Below the pieces are notes generated by a model that was not told the DNA's origin, searched no databases, and worked only from the letters and a program-made list of their open reading frames with translations. Below are positions 11,076 to 20,074 of a DNA stretch of 64,000 nucleotides, in pieces; position 1 is the stretch's first letter, and each line of letters starts with the position of its first letter. This DNA is from Allosphingosinicella sp042666435 (lineage in GTDB: Bacteria; Pseudomonadota; Alphaproteobacteria; Sphingomonadales; Sphingomonadaceae), in contig NZ_JBHTDC010000001.1 in the NCBI RefSeq assembly GCF_042666435.1, positions 1,736,001 to 1,800,000 on the forward strand. The letters run 5' to 3'. The translations under genes were made by a program, and so were the position numbers.

Positions 11076-11143
11076 GTCATTCCGGCGAAAGCTGGAATCT
11101 CCCTTCTCGAGAAAAGTGAGACCCCAGCTTTCGCTGGGGTGAC
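11076..11143. repeat. Interspersed palindromic repeat between sucB and lpdA
   Basis: The left arm GTCATTCCGGCGAAAGCTGG and the right arm CCAGCTTTCGCTGGGGTGAC form a long hairpin filling most of the 93-base gap between sucB and lpdA. It is the same family as 3312-3396 and 17783-17861. In the transcript it could stabilise the upstream message or lower lpdA expression. Confidence 0.85.
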
Positions 11144-11151
11144 GGTGAAGT

Positions 11152-12399
11152 TCACAGATCGATCAGAAGCCGCGTCGGGTCTTCCAGCGCTTCCTTCATG
11201 CGGACGAGGAAAGTGACCGCCTCGCGGCCGTCGACCAGGCGGTGGTCGTAAGAGAGCGCCAGATACATCATCGGGCGGGCGACGATCTGGCCGTCCTTCA
11301 CCACCGGCCGCTCCTCGATGCGGTGCATGCCGAGCACCGCCGACTGGGGCGGGTTGATGATCGGAGTGGAGAGCAGCGAGCCGAACACGCCGCCGTTGGA
11401 AATGGTGAAGGTGCCGCCCTTCATGTCCTCCATCGTGAGCGTGCCGTCCTTGGCGCGCTTGCCGAAGTCGGCGATCGTCTTCTCGATCTCGGCGAAGGAC
11501 AGCGCCTGCGCGTCGCGGATCACCGGGACGACCAGGCCGTTGGGCGCGCTCACCGCGACGGAAACGTCGAGATAGTCGCGATAGACGATCTCGTCGCCCT
11601 CGATCGAGGCGTTGACCGAAGGAACGTCGCGCGCGGCGAGCGCCGCCGCCTTCACGAAGAAGCCCATGAAGCCCAGACGGATGCCGTGCTTCTTCTCGAA
11701 CAGATCCTTGTAGCGGCTCCGCGCCTCCATGACGGCCGACATGTCGACATCGTTGAAGGTGGTGAGCAGGGCCGCCGTATTCTGCGCCTCCTTGAGCCGC
11801 TTGGCGATGGTCTGCCGGAGCCGCGTCATGCGCACCCGCTCCTCGCGCCGCTCGCCGACGACGGCGGGCTTCGCCTGCTCGGGAGCAGGGGCCGCAGCCG
11901 GCGCGGGCGGGGCCTTTTCGGCCTGCGCGGCAGCGAGGACATCGTCCTTGGTCAGGCGGCCGTCCTTGCCGGTGCCCTTGATCCTGGAAGGATCGAGGCC
12001 GTGCTCCAGCACCACCCGGCGCACCGCCGGCGACAGCGTCAGCGATCCCGCCTCGCCCTCGGCATGGGGCGCCGTCTCATCGTCCTTTGGCGCGGGAGTC
12101 TCGCCCGGCCCCGCGGGGTTGACCGCGCCCGCCTCGGCCGGCGCTTTCGCCGGAGCGCCCGCGCCTTCCTCGATACGGGCGATCAGCGCGCCGACATTGA
12201 CGGTATCCCCTTCGGCGACGACCTGCTTGCTCATCGTACCCGCGACGGGCGAGGGCACCTCGACGGCGACCTTGTCGGTCTCCAGGCTGGCGATCGGCTC
12301 GTCGGCCTTTACCGCGTCGCCCGGCTGCTTCAGCCACTGGCCAAGGGTCGCCTCGGTGATCGATTCGCCCAGCGTCGGTACAATTACGTCGGTCGCCAT
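11152..12399 (-). CDS. sucB: Dihydrolipoyllysine-residue succinyltransferase (E2o)
   Basis: Core of the 2-oxoglutarate dehydrogenase complex; transfers succinyl groups from lipoate to CoA. With the ATG at 12399 it has 415 residues. The lipoyl domain is at 1-78, with the lipoylated Lys43 in ETDKVAVEV. An Ala/Pro linker follows, then the peripheral-subunit-binding domain (SPAVRRVV to KDDVLAA). The catalytic domain ends in SYDHRLVDG, with active-site His386 and Asp390. Longer in-frame starts run into the 3' end of sucA and are not supported. A 11-base gap to sucA indicates one operon. Confidence 0.96.
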   Translation of the reverse strand: MATDVIVPTLGESITEATLGQWLKQPGDAVKADEPIASLETDKVAVEVPSPVAGTMSKQVVAEGDTVNVGALIARIEEGAGAPAKAPAEAGAVNPAGPGETPAPKDDETAPHAEGEAGSLTLSPAVRRVVLEHGLDPSRIKGTGKDGRLTKDDVLAAAQAEKAPPAPAAAPAPEQAKPAVVGERREERVRMTRLRQTIAKRLKEAQNTAALLTTFNDVDMSAVMEARSRYKDLFEKKHGIRLGFMGFFVKAAALAARDVPSVNASIEGDEIVYRDYLDVSVAVSAPNGLVVPVIRDAQALSFAEIEKTIADFGKRAKDGTLTMEDMKGGTFTISNGGVFGSLLSTPIINPPQSAVLGMHRIEERPVVKDGQIVARPMMYLALSYDHRLVDGREAVTFLVRMKEALEDPTRLLIDL

Positions 12400-12410
12400 T
12401 CTCTTTCCTC

Positions 12411-15242
12411 TTAGCTCGCCTTGCGCCGCGGTTCGGCTTCGCTGCCACCGGCCCCCGACTTTGTCGAGGGGTGGCCCAGCGCATCCGCGATCAGGGCCGC
12501 CTGCTCCGCCGCGTGCCTCCGGGCGAGCCCGGTGGCGGGCGAGGCCGACGAGGCCCGGCCCGCATAGGCAGGACGCGCCGGCTTCGCGCCCGCGTCGGAG
12601 AGGCACTGCTCGATGAAGGGCTCGACGAACGTCCAATAGCCATTGTTCCTCGGCTCTTCCTGCGCCCAGACGACCTGTTCGACATTGGTCATCTTGCGGA
12701 GGCGCGCGGTGAGCGGCTCCGACGGGAAGGGATAAAGTTGCTCGACCCGGACGATGGCGGTGGACCGGTCGCCGGCCTGGTCGCGCGCCTCCATCAGATC
12801 ATAGGCGACCTTGCCCGAACAGAGGACCAGCCGCTTCACGTCCCCGTCCGCCGGCGCCGCGGGATCGGACAGGATGCGCTTGAAATGGCTGTCGCCGCTG
12901 AAATCGGCGAGCGTCGAGACCGCAGACTTGTGCCTGAGCAGCGATTTCGGCGTCATGATGACCAGCGGCTTCCTGAAATCGCGCAGCATCTGGCGGCGGA
13001 GCAGGTGGAAATAATTGGCCGGGGTCGTGCAGTTGGCGACCTGCATATTGTCCTGCGCGCACAATTGCAGGAACCGCTCGGGCCGCGCCGAGCTATGCTC
13101 CGGCCCCTGGCCCTCATAACCGTGCGGAAGCAGCATCACGAGCCCGCTGGCGCGCAGCCACTTGGCCTCGCCGCTGGCGATGAACTGGTCGATCATCACC
13201 TGTGCGCCATTGACGAAATCGCCGAACTGCGCCTCCCACAGCACCAGGGTCTTCGGATCGGCGATCGCATAGCCATATTCGAAGCCGAGCACGCCGAACT
13301 CCGACAGCGGCGAATCGCGCACCTCGAAGCGTCCTCCGTCGACTTGGGCGAGCGGCACATATTGGCTGCCGTCGCGCTGATCGACCCAGACCGAGTGCCG
13401 CTGGCTGAACGTGCCGCGGCCGCTATCCTGGCCCGACAGGCGAACGCCGTAGCCGTCGCCCAGCAGGGTGCCGAAGGCGAGCGCTTCGGCGGTCGCCCAA
13501 TCGAAGCCTTCGCCGGTTTCGAACATCGCCCGCTTGGCGTCGAGGATGCGGCCGAGCGTCTTGTGGATGTCGACCTTATGCGGGACATGGGTGAGGATGC
13601 GGCCGATAGCGCGCAAACCGTCCTCGCCGACCGCGGTGTCGACGTTGCGCCGCTCGGTCTCGTCGGTGGCCGGCTTGCCAAGGCCCGCCCAGCGGCCCTC
13701 GAACCAGTCCGCCTTGTTGGGCAGATAGGATTTGGCGGCCTCGAACTCGCCCTCCAGCAGGTTGGTGAACTGCTCGACATGGGAGTCGATCCAGGCCTGG
13801 TCGACGACTCCTTCCTCGATCAGGCGGGCGCCGTAGAGGGCGGATACGGGCGGGTGCTTGCGGATCGCGGCGTACATGAGCGGCTGCGTGAAGCTGGGCT
13901 CGTCGCCTTCATTATGGCCGAACCGGCGGTAGCACCACATGTCGATGACGATGTCGCGCTTGAAGGTGTGGCGATAGTCGATGGCGAGCTTGCAGGCGAA
14001 GGTCACCGCTTCGGGATCGTCGCCGTTGACGTGCAGGATCGGCGCCTGGACCGCCTTGGCGACGTCGGAGGGATAAGGCGACGACCGCGCGAATTGCGGG
14101 CTGGTGGTGAAGCCGACCTGGTTGTTGATGATGAAGTGGACACAGCCGCCCGTGTCGTAGCCGGGCAGGTCCGAAAAGCCGAAGCATTCCGAGACGATGC
14201 CCTGGCCGGCAAAGGCCGCGTCGCCGTGGAGGAGGACGGGCAGCACCTCGCTGCCGTCCTCGTCGCCGCGCTGCGTCTGCTGGGCGCGAACCTTGCCGAG
14301 CACGACGGGGTCGACCGCTTCGAGATGGCTCGGATTGGGAACCAGTGACATGTGGACGCTGATCCCGTCGAACTCGCGGTCCGACGAAGTGCCGAGATGA
14401 TATTTGACGTCGCCCGATCCGCCGACATCCTCGGGGTTGGCGGAGCCGCCGGCGAATTCGCTGAAGATGGCCCGGTAAGGCTTGGCCATGACGTTGGCGA
14501 GGACGTTGAGACGGCCCCTGTGGGCCATGCCGAAGACGATCTCGCGGACGCCGTATTGGCCGCCATATTTGATGACGCTTTCGAGCGCCGGAACCATCGA
14601 TTCGCCGCCGTCGAGGCCGAAGCGCTTGGTGCCGACATATTTCTTGGCGAGGAATTTCTCCCACTGCTCGCCCTCGATCACCTTGGCGAGGATCGCCTGC
14701 TTGCCCTCGGGGGTGAAGTGGATGGCGGCGTCGCGCCCCTCCATCCGCTCCTGTAGGAAGCGCCGCTCCTCGACATCGTTGATGTGCATATATTCGAGGC
14801 CGACGCGGCCGCAATAATTGGCGCGCAGGATGTCTACGAGCTCGCGCACGCTCGCCTGTTCGAGACCGAGCGCGCCGCCCAGATAGACGGGCCGGTCGAG
14901 CGCTTCGCCCGTGAAGCCGTGATATTCGGGCGTCAGATCGTCCGGCATCTCGCGCTGGGCCAGGCCGAGCGGATCGAGATCGGCCGCGAGATGGCCCCGC
15001 ACCCGGTAGGTGCGGATCAGCATCATCGCGCAGATCGAATCGTCGGCGGCCTGGCGGATGGCGGCCTCCGACTTGCCGCTGGCGGCGGCCACGTCCCGCG
15101 CCTTCGCCGCGACCTTCTCGATCGTCATCAGCGTGGGATCGAGGCCGGCATTGACCTCGTCCAGCACGCTCAAGGGCCAATTATCACGCGCCCAGCTCGG
15201 GCCTTCCTTCCGCTCGATCTCGCCGAAACTGTCCACGATCAC
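12411..15242 (-). CDS. sucA: 2-oxoglutarate dehydrogenase E1, shortened N terminus
   Basis: Thiamine-diphosphate decarboxylase that commits 2-oxoglutarate to succinyl-CoA formation. The body is intact: the RTYRVRGHLAADLDPLG region, the MAHRGRLNVL motif, GDAAFAGQG, the HFIINNQVGFTTSP thiamine-site region and HGYEGQGPEHSS. The N terminus is unusual. Other family members begin with about 40 residues containing a Tyr-x-x-x-Leu-Tyr...Trp segment before the GPSWAR-like block. Here the reading frame is closed by a TAA at 15279-15281, just after sucD, so that segment is missing. I chose the GTG at 15242 (GAGAG site); a TTG at 15278 would add 12 residues without homology. The last 20 residues look repeat-derived. 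Confidence 0.92.
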   Translation of the reverse strand: MIVDSFGEIERKEGPSWARDNWPLSVLDEVNAGLDPTLMTIEKVAAKARDVAAASGKSEAAIRQAADDSICAMMLIRTYRVRGHLAADLDPLGLAQREMPDDLTPEYHGFTGEALDRPVYLGGALGLEQASVRELVDILRANYCGRVGLEYMHINDVEERRFLQERMEGRDAAIHFTPEGKQAILAKVIEGEQWEKFLAKKYVGTKRFGLDGGESMVPALESVIKYGGQYGVREIVFGMAHRGRLNVLANVMAKPYRAIFSEFAGGSANPEDVGGSGDVKYHLGTSSDREFDGISVHMSLVPNPSHLEAVDPVVLGKVRAQQTQRGDEDGSEVLPVLLHGDAAFAGQGIVSECFGFSDLPGYDTGGCVHFIINNQVGFTTSPQFARSSPYPSDVAKAVQAPILHVNGDDPEAVTFACKLAIDYRHTFKRDIVIDMWCYRRFGHNEGDEPSFTQPLMYAAIRKHPPVSALYGARLIEEGVVDQAWIDSHVEQFTNLLEGEFEAAKSYLPNKADWFEGRWAGLGKPATDETERRNVDTAVGEDGLRAIGRILTHVPHKVDIHKTLGRILDAKRAMFETGEGFDWATAEALAFGTLLGDGYGVRLSGQDSGRGTFSQRHSVWVDQRDGSQYVPLAQVDGGRFEVRDSPLSEFGVLGFEYGYAIADPKTLVLWEAQFGDFVNGAQVMIDQFIASGEAKWLRASGLVMLLPHGYEGQGPEHSSARPERFLQLCAQDNMQVANCTTPANYFHLLRRQMLRDFRKPLVIMTPKSLLRHKSAVSTLADFSGDSHFKRILSDPAAPADGDVKRLVLCSGKVAYDLMEARDQAGDRSTAIVRVEQLYPFPSEPLTARLRKMTNVEQVVWAQEEPRNNGYWTFVEPFIEQCLSDAGAKPARPAYAGRASSASPATGLARRHAAEQAALIADALGHPSTKSGAGGSEAEPRRKAS
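12443..12475. repeat. Palindromic repeat remnant at the 3' end of sucA
   Basis: GCCACC and GGTGGC bracket a smaller CCCCGAC/GTCGAGGGG inverted pair, within the last 20 codons of sucA. It resembles the arms of the palindromes at 19006-19079 and 22718-22819, and the encoded residues (HPSTKSGAGG) look unlike a normal SucA C terminus. Confidence 0.5.
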
Positions 15243-15292
15243 TCGCTCTCTTCGCTGGCGCCTGCCCGGGGCGACCAATTATCCGATTGTAC

Positions 15293-16177
<885 letters not shown>

Positions 16178-16205
16178 TGCTATTCCTTGTCTTTAACCAT
16201 GCGTG

Positions 16206-16694
16206 CTACTTCGTGGCACGCGCTGCTATTGAAATTTGGAGAACCTTCAGGCCGTCCTTGTTCGATAGCCGAAGGAAAAACTGCGCTTCTCCTTCGGCTG
16301 TAGAAACATTCCATGTCAGGCCATCGGGAATCGCTTCATGGCTTACAGGCAGTTCGACCGATTGAGCTAACAAGCGCTGAGCCGTCTCGAAATCAGCTTC
16401 GGCGGCAACTCCACTCATCACGTAGCAGAGATTGACTTCGCCATCTTTTCTTAATTGAAGTTGTATCGGCCACGCATTGAACGTTTCCCGGTCTGGTATA
16501 CGAGGGACCAACTGGTATCGCCGGGAGGATTCAGATATCGCCTCCCTTTGCGCGTCCTGATCCCTCGGGTGGGCCGCGCAGATGTTTGCGAACTCGTTGA
16601 CAACGACGGCGACGTCGGAAATCTCGTTAGCATTTGCGGCGGTGGGGCTGCCGAGGCAACTTGCTAACAATAGCCAGATTCCCTTAATTCTCAT
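16206..16694 (-). CDS. Hypothetical secreted protein between mdh and sucD
   Basis: 162 residues of no family I recognise. The N terminus MRIKGIWLLLASC could be a signal peptide cleaved after TAANA, or a very short lipoprotein signal with lipobox LASC. The mature part has three cysteines (counting the one in NICAAH and one in NLCYVM) and alternating polar strands. Codon use and base composition are less GC-biased than in the flanking mdh and sucD, and the gaps are only 11 and 28 bases. It sits where sucC might be expected, but shows no resemblance to it. Confidence 0.65.
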   Translation of the reverse strand: MRIKGIWLLLASCLGSPTAANANEISDVAVVVNEFANICAAHPRDQDAQREAISESSRRYQLVPRIPDRETFNAWPIQLQLRKDGEVNLCYVMSGVAAEADFETAQRLLAQSVELPVSHEAIPDGLTWNVSTAEGEAQFFLRLSNKDGLKVLQISIAARATK

Positions 16695-16705
16695 TCGAGC
16701 CGCCG

Positions 16706-17668
16706 TCAGGCTAGCGAGCTATCGATGCCCTTGCAGGCAACCAAGAGCTCTTTCACCGCATCGACCGAGACCTCGAAATTCTGCTTGGCGGTCTCGTCCA
16801 GTTCGATCTCGACGATGCGCTCGACGCCGCCCGCGCCGATCACCACAGGAACGCCGACATAGAGATTGTCGACCCCGTACTGGCCGGTGAGGTTCGCAGC
16901 CGCCGGGAGGACGCGCTTCTTGTCCTTGAGGAAGCTCTCGGCCATCATGATCGCGGCTGTCGCGGGGGCGTAATAAGCCGAGCCGGTCTTGAGCAGGCCG
17001 ACGATCTCGCCGCCGCCGCTGCGGGTGCGCTGGACGATGGCGTCGATCTTCTCCTGCGTGGACCAGCCCATCTTGATGAGGTCGGGGATCGGGATGCCGC
17101 CGACGGTCGAATAAGCCGGGACCGGGACCATCGTGTCGCCATGGCCGCCGAGCACGAAGGCAGTGACGTCCTCGACCGAGACGCCGAACTCCTCGGCGAG
17201 GAAGTGGCGGAAGCGGGCGCTGTCGAGCACGCCGGCCATGCCGACCACCTTCTCCGCCGGAAGGCCGGAGAATTCGCGCAGCGCCCAGACCATCGCATCG
17301 AGCGGGTTGGTGATGCAGATGACGAACGCGTCCGGGGCGTGCGCCTTGATGCCCTCGCCGACGGCCTTCATCACCTTCAGATTGATGCCGAGCAGATCGT
17401 CGCGGCTCATGCCGGGCTTGCGCGGCACGCCGGCGGTGACGATGCACACGTCCGCGCCGGCAATGTCGGCATAATCGTTGGTGCCCCGAAGGTTCGCGTC
17501 ATAGCCCTCGACGGGTCCGGCCTGCGCCAGGTCCAGCGCCTTGCCCTGGGGAATGCCCTCGGCGATGTCGAACAGGATGATGTCGCCCATCTCGCGGATC
17601 GCGGCCAAATGGGCCAGCGTGCCGCCGATCATGCCGGCGCCGATAAGCGCGATTTTCTTCCGAGCCAT
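16706..17668 (-). CDS. mdh: Malate dehydrogenase
   Basis: 320-residue lactate-dehydrogenase-like NAD+ malate dehydrogenase. The nucleotide site GAGMIGGTLA is at 10-19. The substrate-loop arginines lie in VPRKPGMSR, and the catalytic His is in GGHGDTMVP near residue 176. ITNPLDAM is conserved. The ATG at 17668 follows GAAAGG. A possible promoter, TTGCCC (17758-17763), 17 bases, TAAGCG (17735-17740), lies upstream and would drive mdh and the suc genes. The start of the gap is filled by a palindromic repeat that separates it from zapE. Confidence 0.97.
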   Translation of the reverse strand: MARKKIALIGAGMIGGTLAHLAAIREMGDIILFDIAEGIPQGKALDLAQAGPVEGYDANLRGTNDYADIAGADVCIVTAGVPRKPGMSRDDLLGINLKVMKAVGEGIKAHAPDAFVICITNPLDAMVWALREFSGLPAEKVVGMAGVLDSARFRHFLAEEFGVSVEDVTAFVLGGHGDTMVPVPAYSTVGGIPIPDLIKMGWSTQEKIDAIVQRTRSGGGEIVGLLKTGSAYYAPATAAIMMAESFLKDKKRVLPAAANLTGQYGVDNLYVGVPVVIGAGGVERIVEIELDETAKQNFEVSVDAVKELLVACKGIDSSLA

Positions 17669-17782
17669 GCGGAGTGCAGCCTTTCTTCTCTACCAGCGGG
17701 ATCGGCCGCACACGGCCGCAAGAATAGTGGCGCCCGCTTAGCCCCAAGGTGCAGGAGGGGCAACCGCTCTATTAGCCTTACC

Positions 17783-17861
17783 GTCATTCCCGCGAAGGCG
17801 GGAGTCCAGCCTGACTCGGTGCAGGCGGCGCCGCATGGATTCCCGCTTTCGCGGGAATGAC
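17783..17861. repeat. Interspersed palindromic repeat between zapE and mdh
   Basis: Arms GTCATTCCCGCGAAGGCGGGA and TCCCGCTTTCGCGGGAATGAC are near-perfect reverse complements around an unpaired middle of about 38 bases. This is the clearest copy of the family also found at 3312-3396 and 11076-11143. It ends 5 bases before the zapE stop codon. Confidence 0.88.
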
Positions 17862-17865
17862 GAGG

Positions 17866-18987
17866 TTAGGGCGCTTGGGCATCCTCGCCGTGTCCCTTGG
17901 CCAGATAATCCTCCGACTGCATCTCGATCAGCCGCGAGGCGGTGCGCTCGAACTCGAAGATGCCGTCGCCCGCCGTGTAGAGCTCGGCCGGCGCCGCGTC
18001 GGCGGAGGCGAGCAGCTTGACCTTATGCTCGTAGAGCGCGTCGATCAAAGTCACGAACCGCGCCGCCTCGTTGCGATTCTCCGGGCCGAGCCTGGGGATG
18101 CCGACGACGATGACCGTATGATAGCGCCGGGCGACGGCGAGATAATCGGGCGCGCCGCGCGCCTCGCCGCACAGCCGCTTGAACGAGAAGACGGCCACCC
18201 CCTTCAGGCTCTTGGGCACATGCAATGTGCGGCTGCCCTGAACCGGGATATCCTCGGACGGGACATGCGCCCTGTCCTCGGGCGGAAAGTCGGTCAGGCG
18301 GAAGAAGGCGTCGCGCATCGCCACCGTCGCGACGGGACCATTGGGCACATGCCAGGTCGGCATGCCGCCGAGGCGCTCCAGCCGATAATCGACGGGGCCG
18401 TTCAGCGGGACCACGTCCATCTGCTTCTCGATCAGGTCGATGAAGGGCACGAACAGCGCGCGGTTGAGGCCGTTTTTGTAGAGGTCGCGGGGCGGACGGT
18501 TGGAGGTGGTGACGACGGTCACGCCTTCGTCCAGCAGCTTCGAGAAGAGCCGCGACAGGATCATCGCGTCGGCGGTGTTGTTGATGACCATCTCGTCGAA
18601 GGCGAGGAAGCGCGCATCCGCCGCGACCGCCTGAGCGACCGGCGGGATCGGGTCGCCTTCCTCCTTCGCCCGCTCGGCCCGCAGCCGCTCGTGCACCTCG
18701 AGCATGAATTCGTGGAAATGGACGCGGCGCTTGGGCGAGACGTCGATCGTCTCGAACGCCAGGTCCATCAGCATCGATTTGCCGCGTCCGACGCCGCCCC
18801 ACATATAGACGCCGCGGTGGCCGTCCGGTTTCGCGCCGAAGAGGCGGGAGAGGAAGCCGGGCCTTTCCTGACGGTGAAGATCGGCGGCGAGGCGATCGAG
18901 CACGGCGACCGCGCGGGCCTGGTCGGGATCGGGCTTGAGCTCGCCCGAGGAAAGAAGGGCCTGATACCGGGCTGAGACGGCGGTCAT
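17866..18987 (-). CDS. zapE: Cell-division ATPase ZapE (AFG1-like)
   Basis: 373-residue AFG1/ZapE AAA-type ATPase; ZapE binds FtsZ at the division septum and AFG1 homologues act in mitochondrial protein quality control. Walker A is GGVGRGKS at 64-71, Walker B is ARFLAFDEM, followed by the family motifs NNTADAMIL and TSNRPP. The ATG at 18987 follows GGGGAAG; an upstream in-frame ATG lacks this site. Location between sdhB and mdh is a recurrent arrangement in sphingomonads. Confidence 0.93.
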   Translation of the reverse strand: MTAVSARYQALLSSGELKPDPDQARAVAVLDRLAADLHRQERPGFLSRLFGAKPDGHRGVYMWGGVGRGKSMLMDLAFETIDVSPKRRVHFHEFMLEVHERLRAERAKEEGDPIPPVAQAVAADARFLAFDEMVINNTADAMILSRLFSKLLDEGVTVVTTSNRPPRDLYKNGLNRALFVPFIDLIEKQMDVVPLNGPVDYRLERLGGMPTWHVPNGPVATVAMRDAFFRLTDFPPEDRAHVPSEDIPVQGSRTLHVPKSLKGVAVFSFKRLCGEARGAPDYLAVARRYHTVIVVGIPRLGPENRNEAARFVTLIDALYEHKVKLLASADAAPAELYTAGDGIFEFERTASRLIEMQSEDYLAKGHGEDAQAP

Positions 18988-19005
18988 TCTGCTTCCCCGA
19001 GCCCG

Positions 19006-19079
19006 CTCGTCCCGAGCGTAGTCGAGGGGCGCTGCCACGGAGTCATCACATGCGCCCCTCTACTTCGCTCGGGACGAAC
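19006..19079. repeat. Palindromic repeat, CGTCCCGAGCG type, between zapE and sdhB
   Basis: The left arm CTCGTCCCGAGCGTAGTCGA, continuing GGGGCGC, is mirrored by GCGCCCC followed by TCTACTTCGCTCGGGACGA. The same arms recur at 22718-22819. It fills most of the gap between sdhB and zapE. Confidence 0.82.
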
Positions 19080-19105
19080 GAAATCCTTTGCGAACCGGTT
19101 CTGAC

Positions 19106-19891
19106 CTATACCGCCCGCTCGACCAGCATCTTCTTGGTCTCGGCGATCGCCTTGGCCGGGTTCAGCCCCTTGGGGCACACGTTGGCGCAGTTCATGATCG
19201 TGTGGCAGCGATAGAGGCGGAACGGGTCCTCCAGCTCGTCCAGCCGCTCGCCCGTCATCTCGTCGCGGCTGTCGGCGAGCCAGCGATAGGCCTGGAGCAG
19301 GATGGCGGGGCCGAGGAACTTGTCCGAATTCCACCAATAGCTCGGGCAGGAGGTCGAGCAGCAGGCGCACAGGATGCATTCGTAGAGGCCGTCGAGCTTG
19401 GCCCGGTCCTCCGGCGATTGCAGCCTTTCCTTGCCCGAAGGCTCGGGCGACACCGTCTTCAGCCACGGCTGGATCGACGCATATTGCGCGTAGAAATGGG
19501 TAAAGTCCGGCACCAGGTCCTTGACGACGTCCATGTGCGGCAGCGGGGTGATGCGCACTTCGCCCTTCACATCCTCGATCGCGGTGGTGCAGGCGAGGCC
19601 GTTGCGACCGTCCATGTTCATCGAGCAGGAGCCGCAAATCCCCTCGCGGCAGGAGCGGCGGAAGGTCAGGGTCGGGTCCTGCTCGCTCTTGATCTTGATG
19701 AGCGCGTCGAGGACCATCGGCCCGCAGCTGTCGAGATCGACCTCGAACGTATCGTAGCGCGGATTTTCCGCCGTATCGGGATCGTAGCGATAGACCTTGA
19801 ACTTCTTCACGCGGGTGGCGCCGGCCGGAGCCTTGTGCGCGCGCCCCTTGCTTTTGATCTTGCTGTTCTTCGGAAGCGTGAATTCGGCCAT
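19106..19891 (-). CDS. sdhB: Succinate dehydrogenase iron-sulfur subunit
   Basis: 261-residue subunit that passes electrons from the flavoprotein to quinone. The [2Fe-2S] ligands are Cys81, Cys86, Cys89 and Cys101 (CREGICGSC). The [4Fe-4S]/[3Fe-4S] region starts at Cys172 in CILCACCSTSC and continues with the NCANVCPKGLNP block. The ATG at 19891 follows AAGGGAAA. It is separated from sdhA by about 6.7 kb of unrelated genes, so it must have its own promoter within the gap that also holds a palindromic repeat. Confidence 0.97.
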   Translation of the reverse strand: MAEFTLPKNSKIKSKGRAHKAPAGATRVKKFKVYRYDPDTAENPRYDTFEVDLDSCGPMVLDALIKIKSEQDPTLTFRRSCREGICGSCSMNMDGRNGLACTTAIEDVKGEVRITPLPHMDVVKDLVPDFTHFYAQYASIQPWLKTVSPEPSGKERLQSPEDRAKLDGLYECILCACCSTSCPSYWWNSDKFLGPAILLQAYRWLADSRDEMTGERLDELEDPFRLYRCHTIMNCANVCPKGLNPAKAIAETKKMLVERAV

Positions 19892-19975
19892 GTCTTTTCC
19901 CTTGCTGCGGGCGGGATAGCGCGTCGCGGGCGTTCGCTCAATGGGCCGATGGACAGGTGTCGTTGACGCCCTCCT

Positions 19976-20061
19976 CCGTTGGCCCTGAGCTTGTCGAAGG
20001 GCTGCCCTTCCCTTTGGCGCTCAAGGAAAGCGAGGGCTTCGACGAGCTCAGCCCGAACGGA
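19976..20061. repeat. Palindromic repeat, TGAGCTTGTCGAAGGG type, upstream of sdhB
   Basis: Arms TCCGTTGGCCCTGAGCTTGT and GACGAGCTCAGCCCGAACGGA (each with a GAAGGGC/GGGCTTC continuation) form an imperfect hairpin. The same family occurs at 50033-50118. It lies between sdhB and the ATP-grasp gene. Confidence 0.8.
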
Positions 20062-20074
20062 TGGAGTTGCGAGT

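Noticed and set aside
12471..14348. 625-residue plus-strand frame over sucA
   Set aside because: Antisense shadow of sucA with no motifs.
16206..16694. The gene between mdh and sucD as a diverged sucC
   Set aside because: It is secreted, 162 residues and lacks any ATP-grasp motif.
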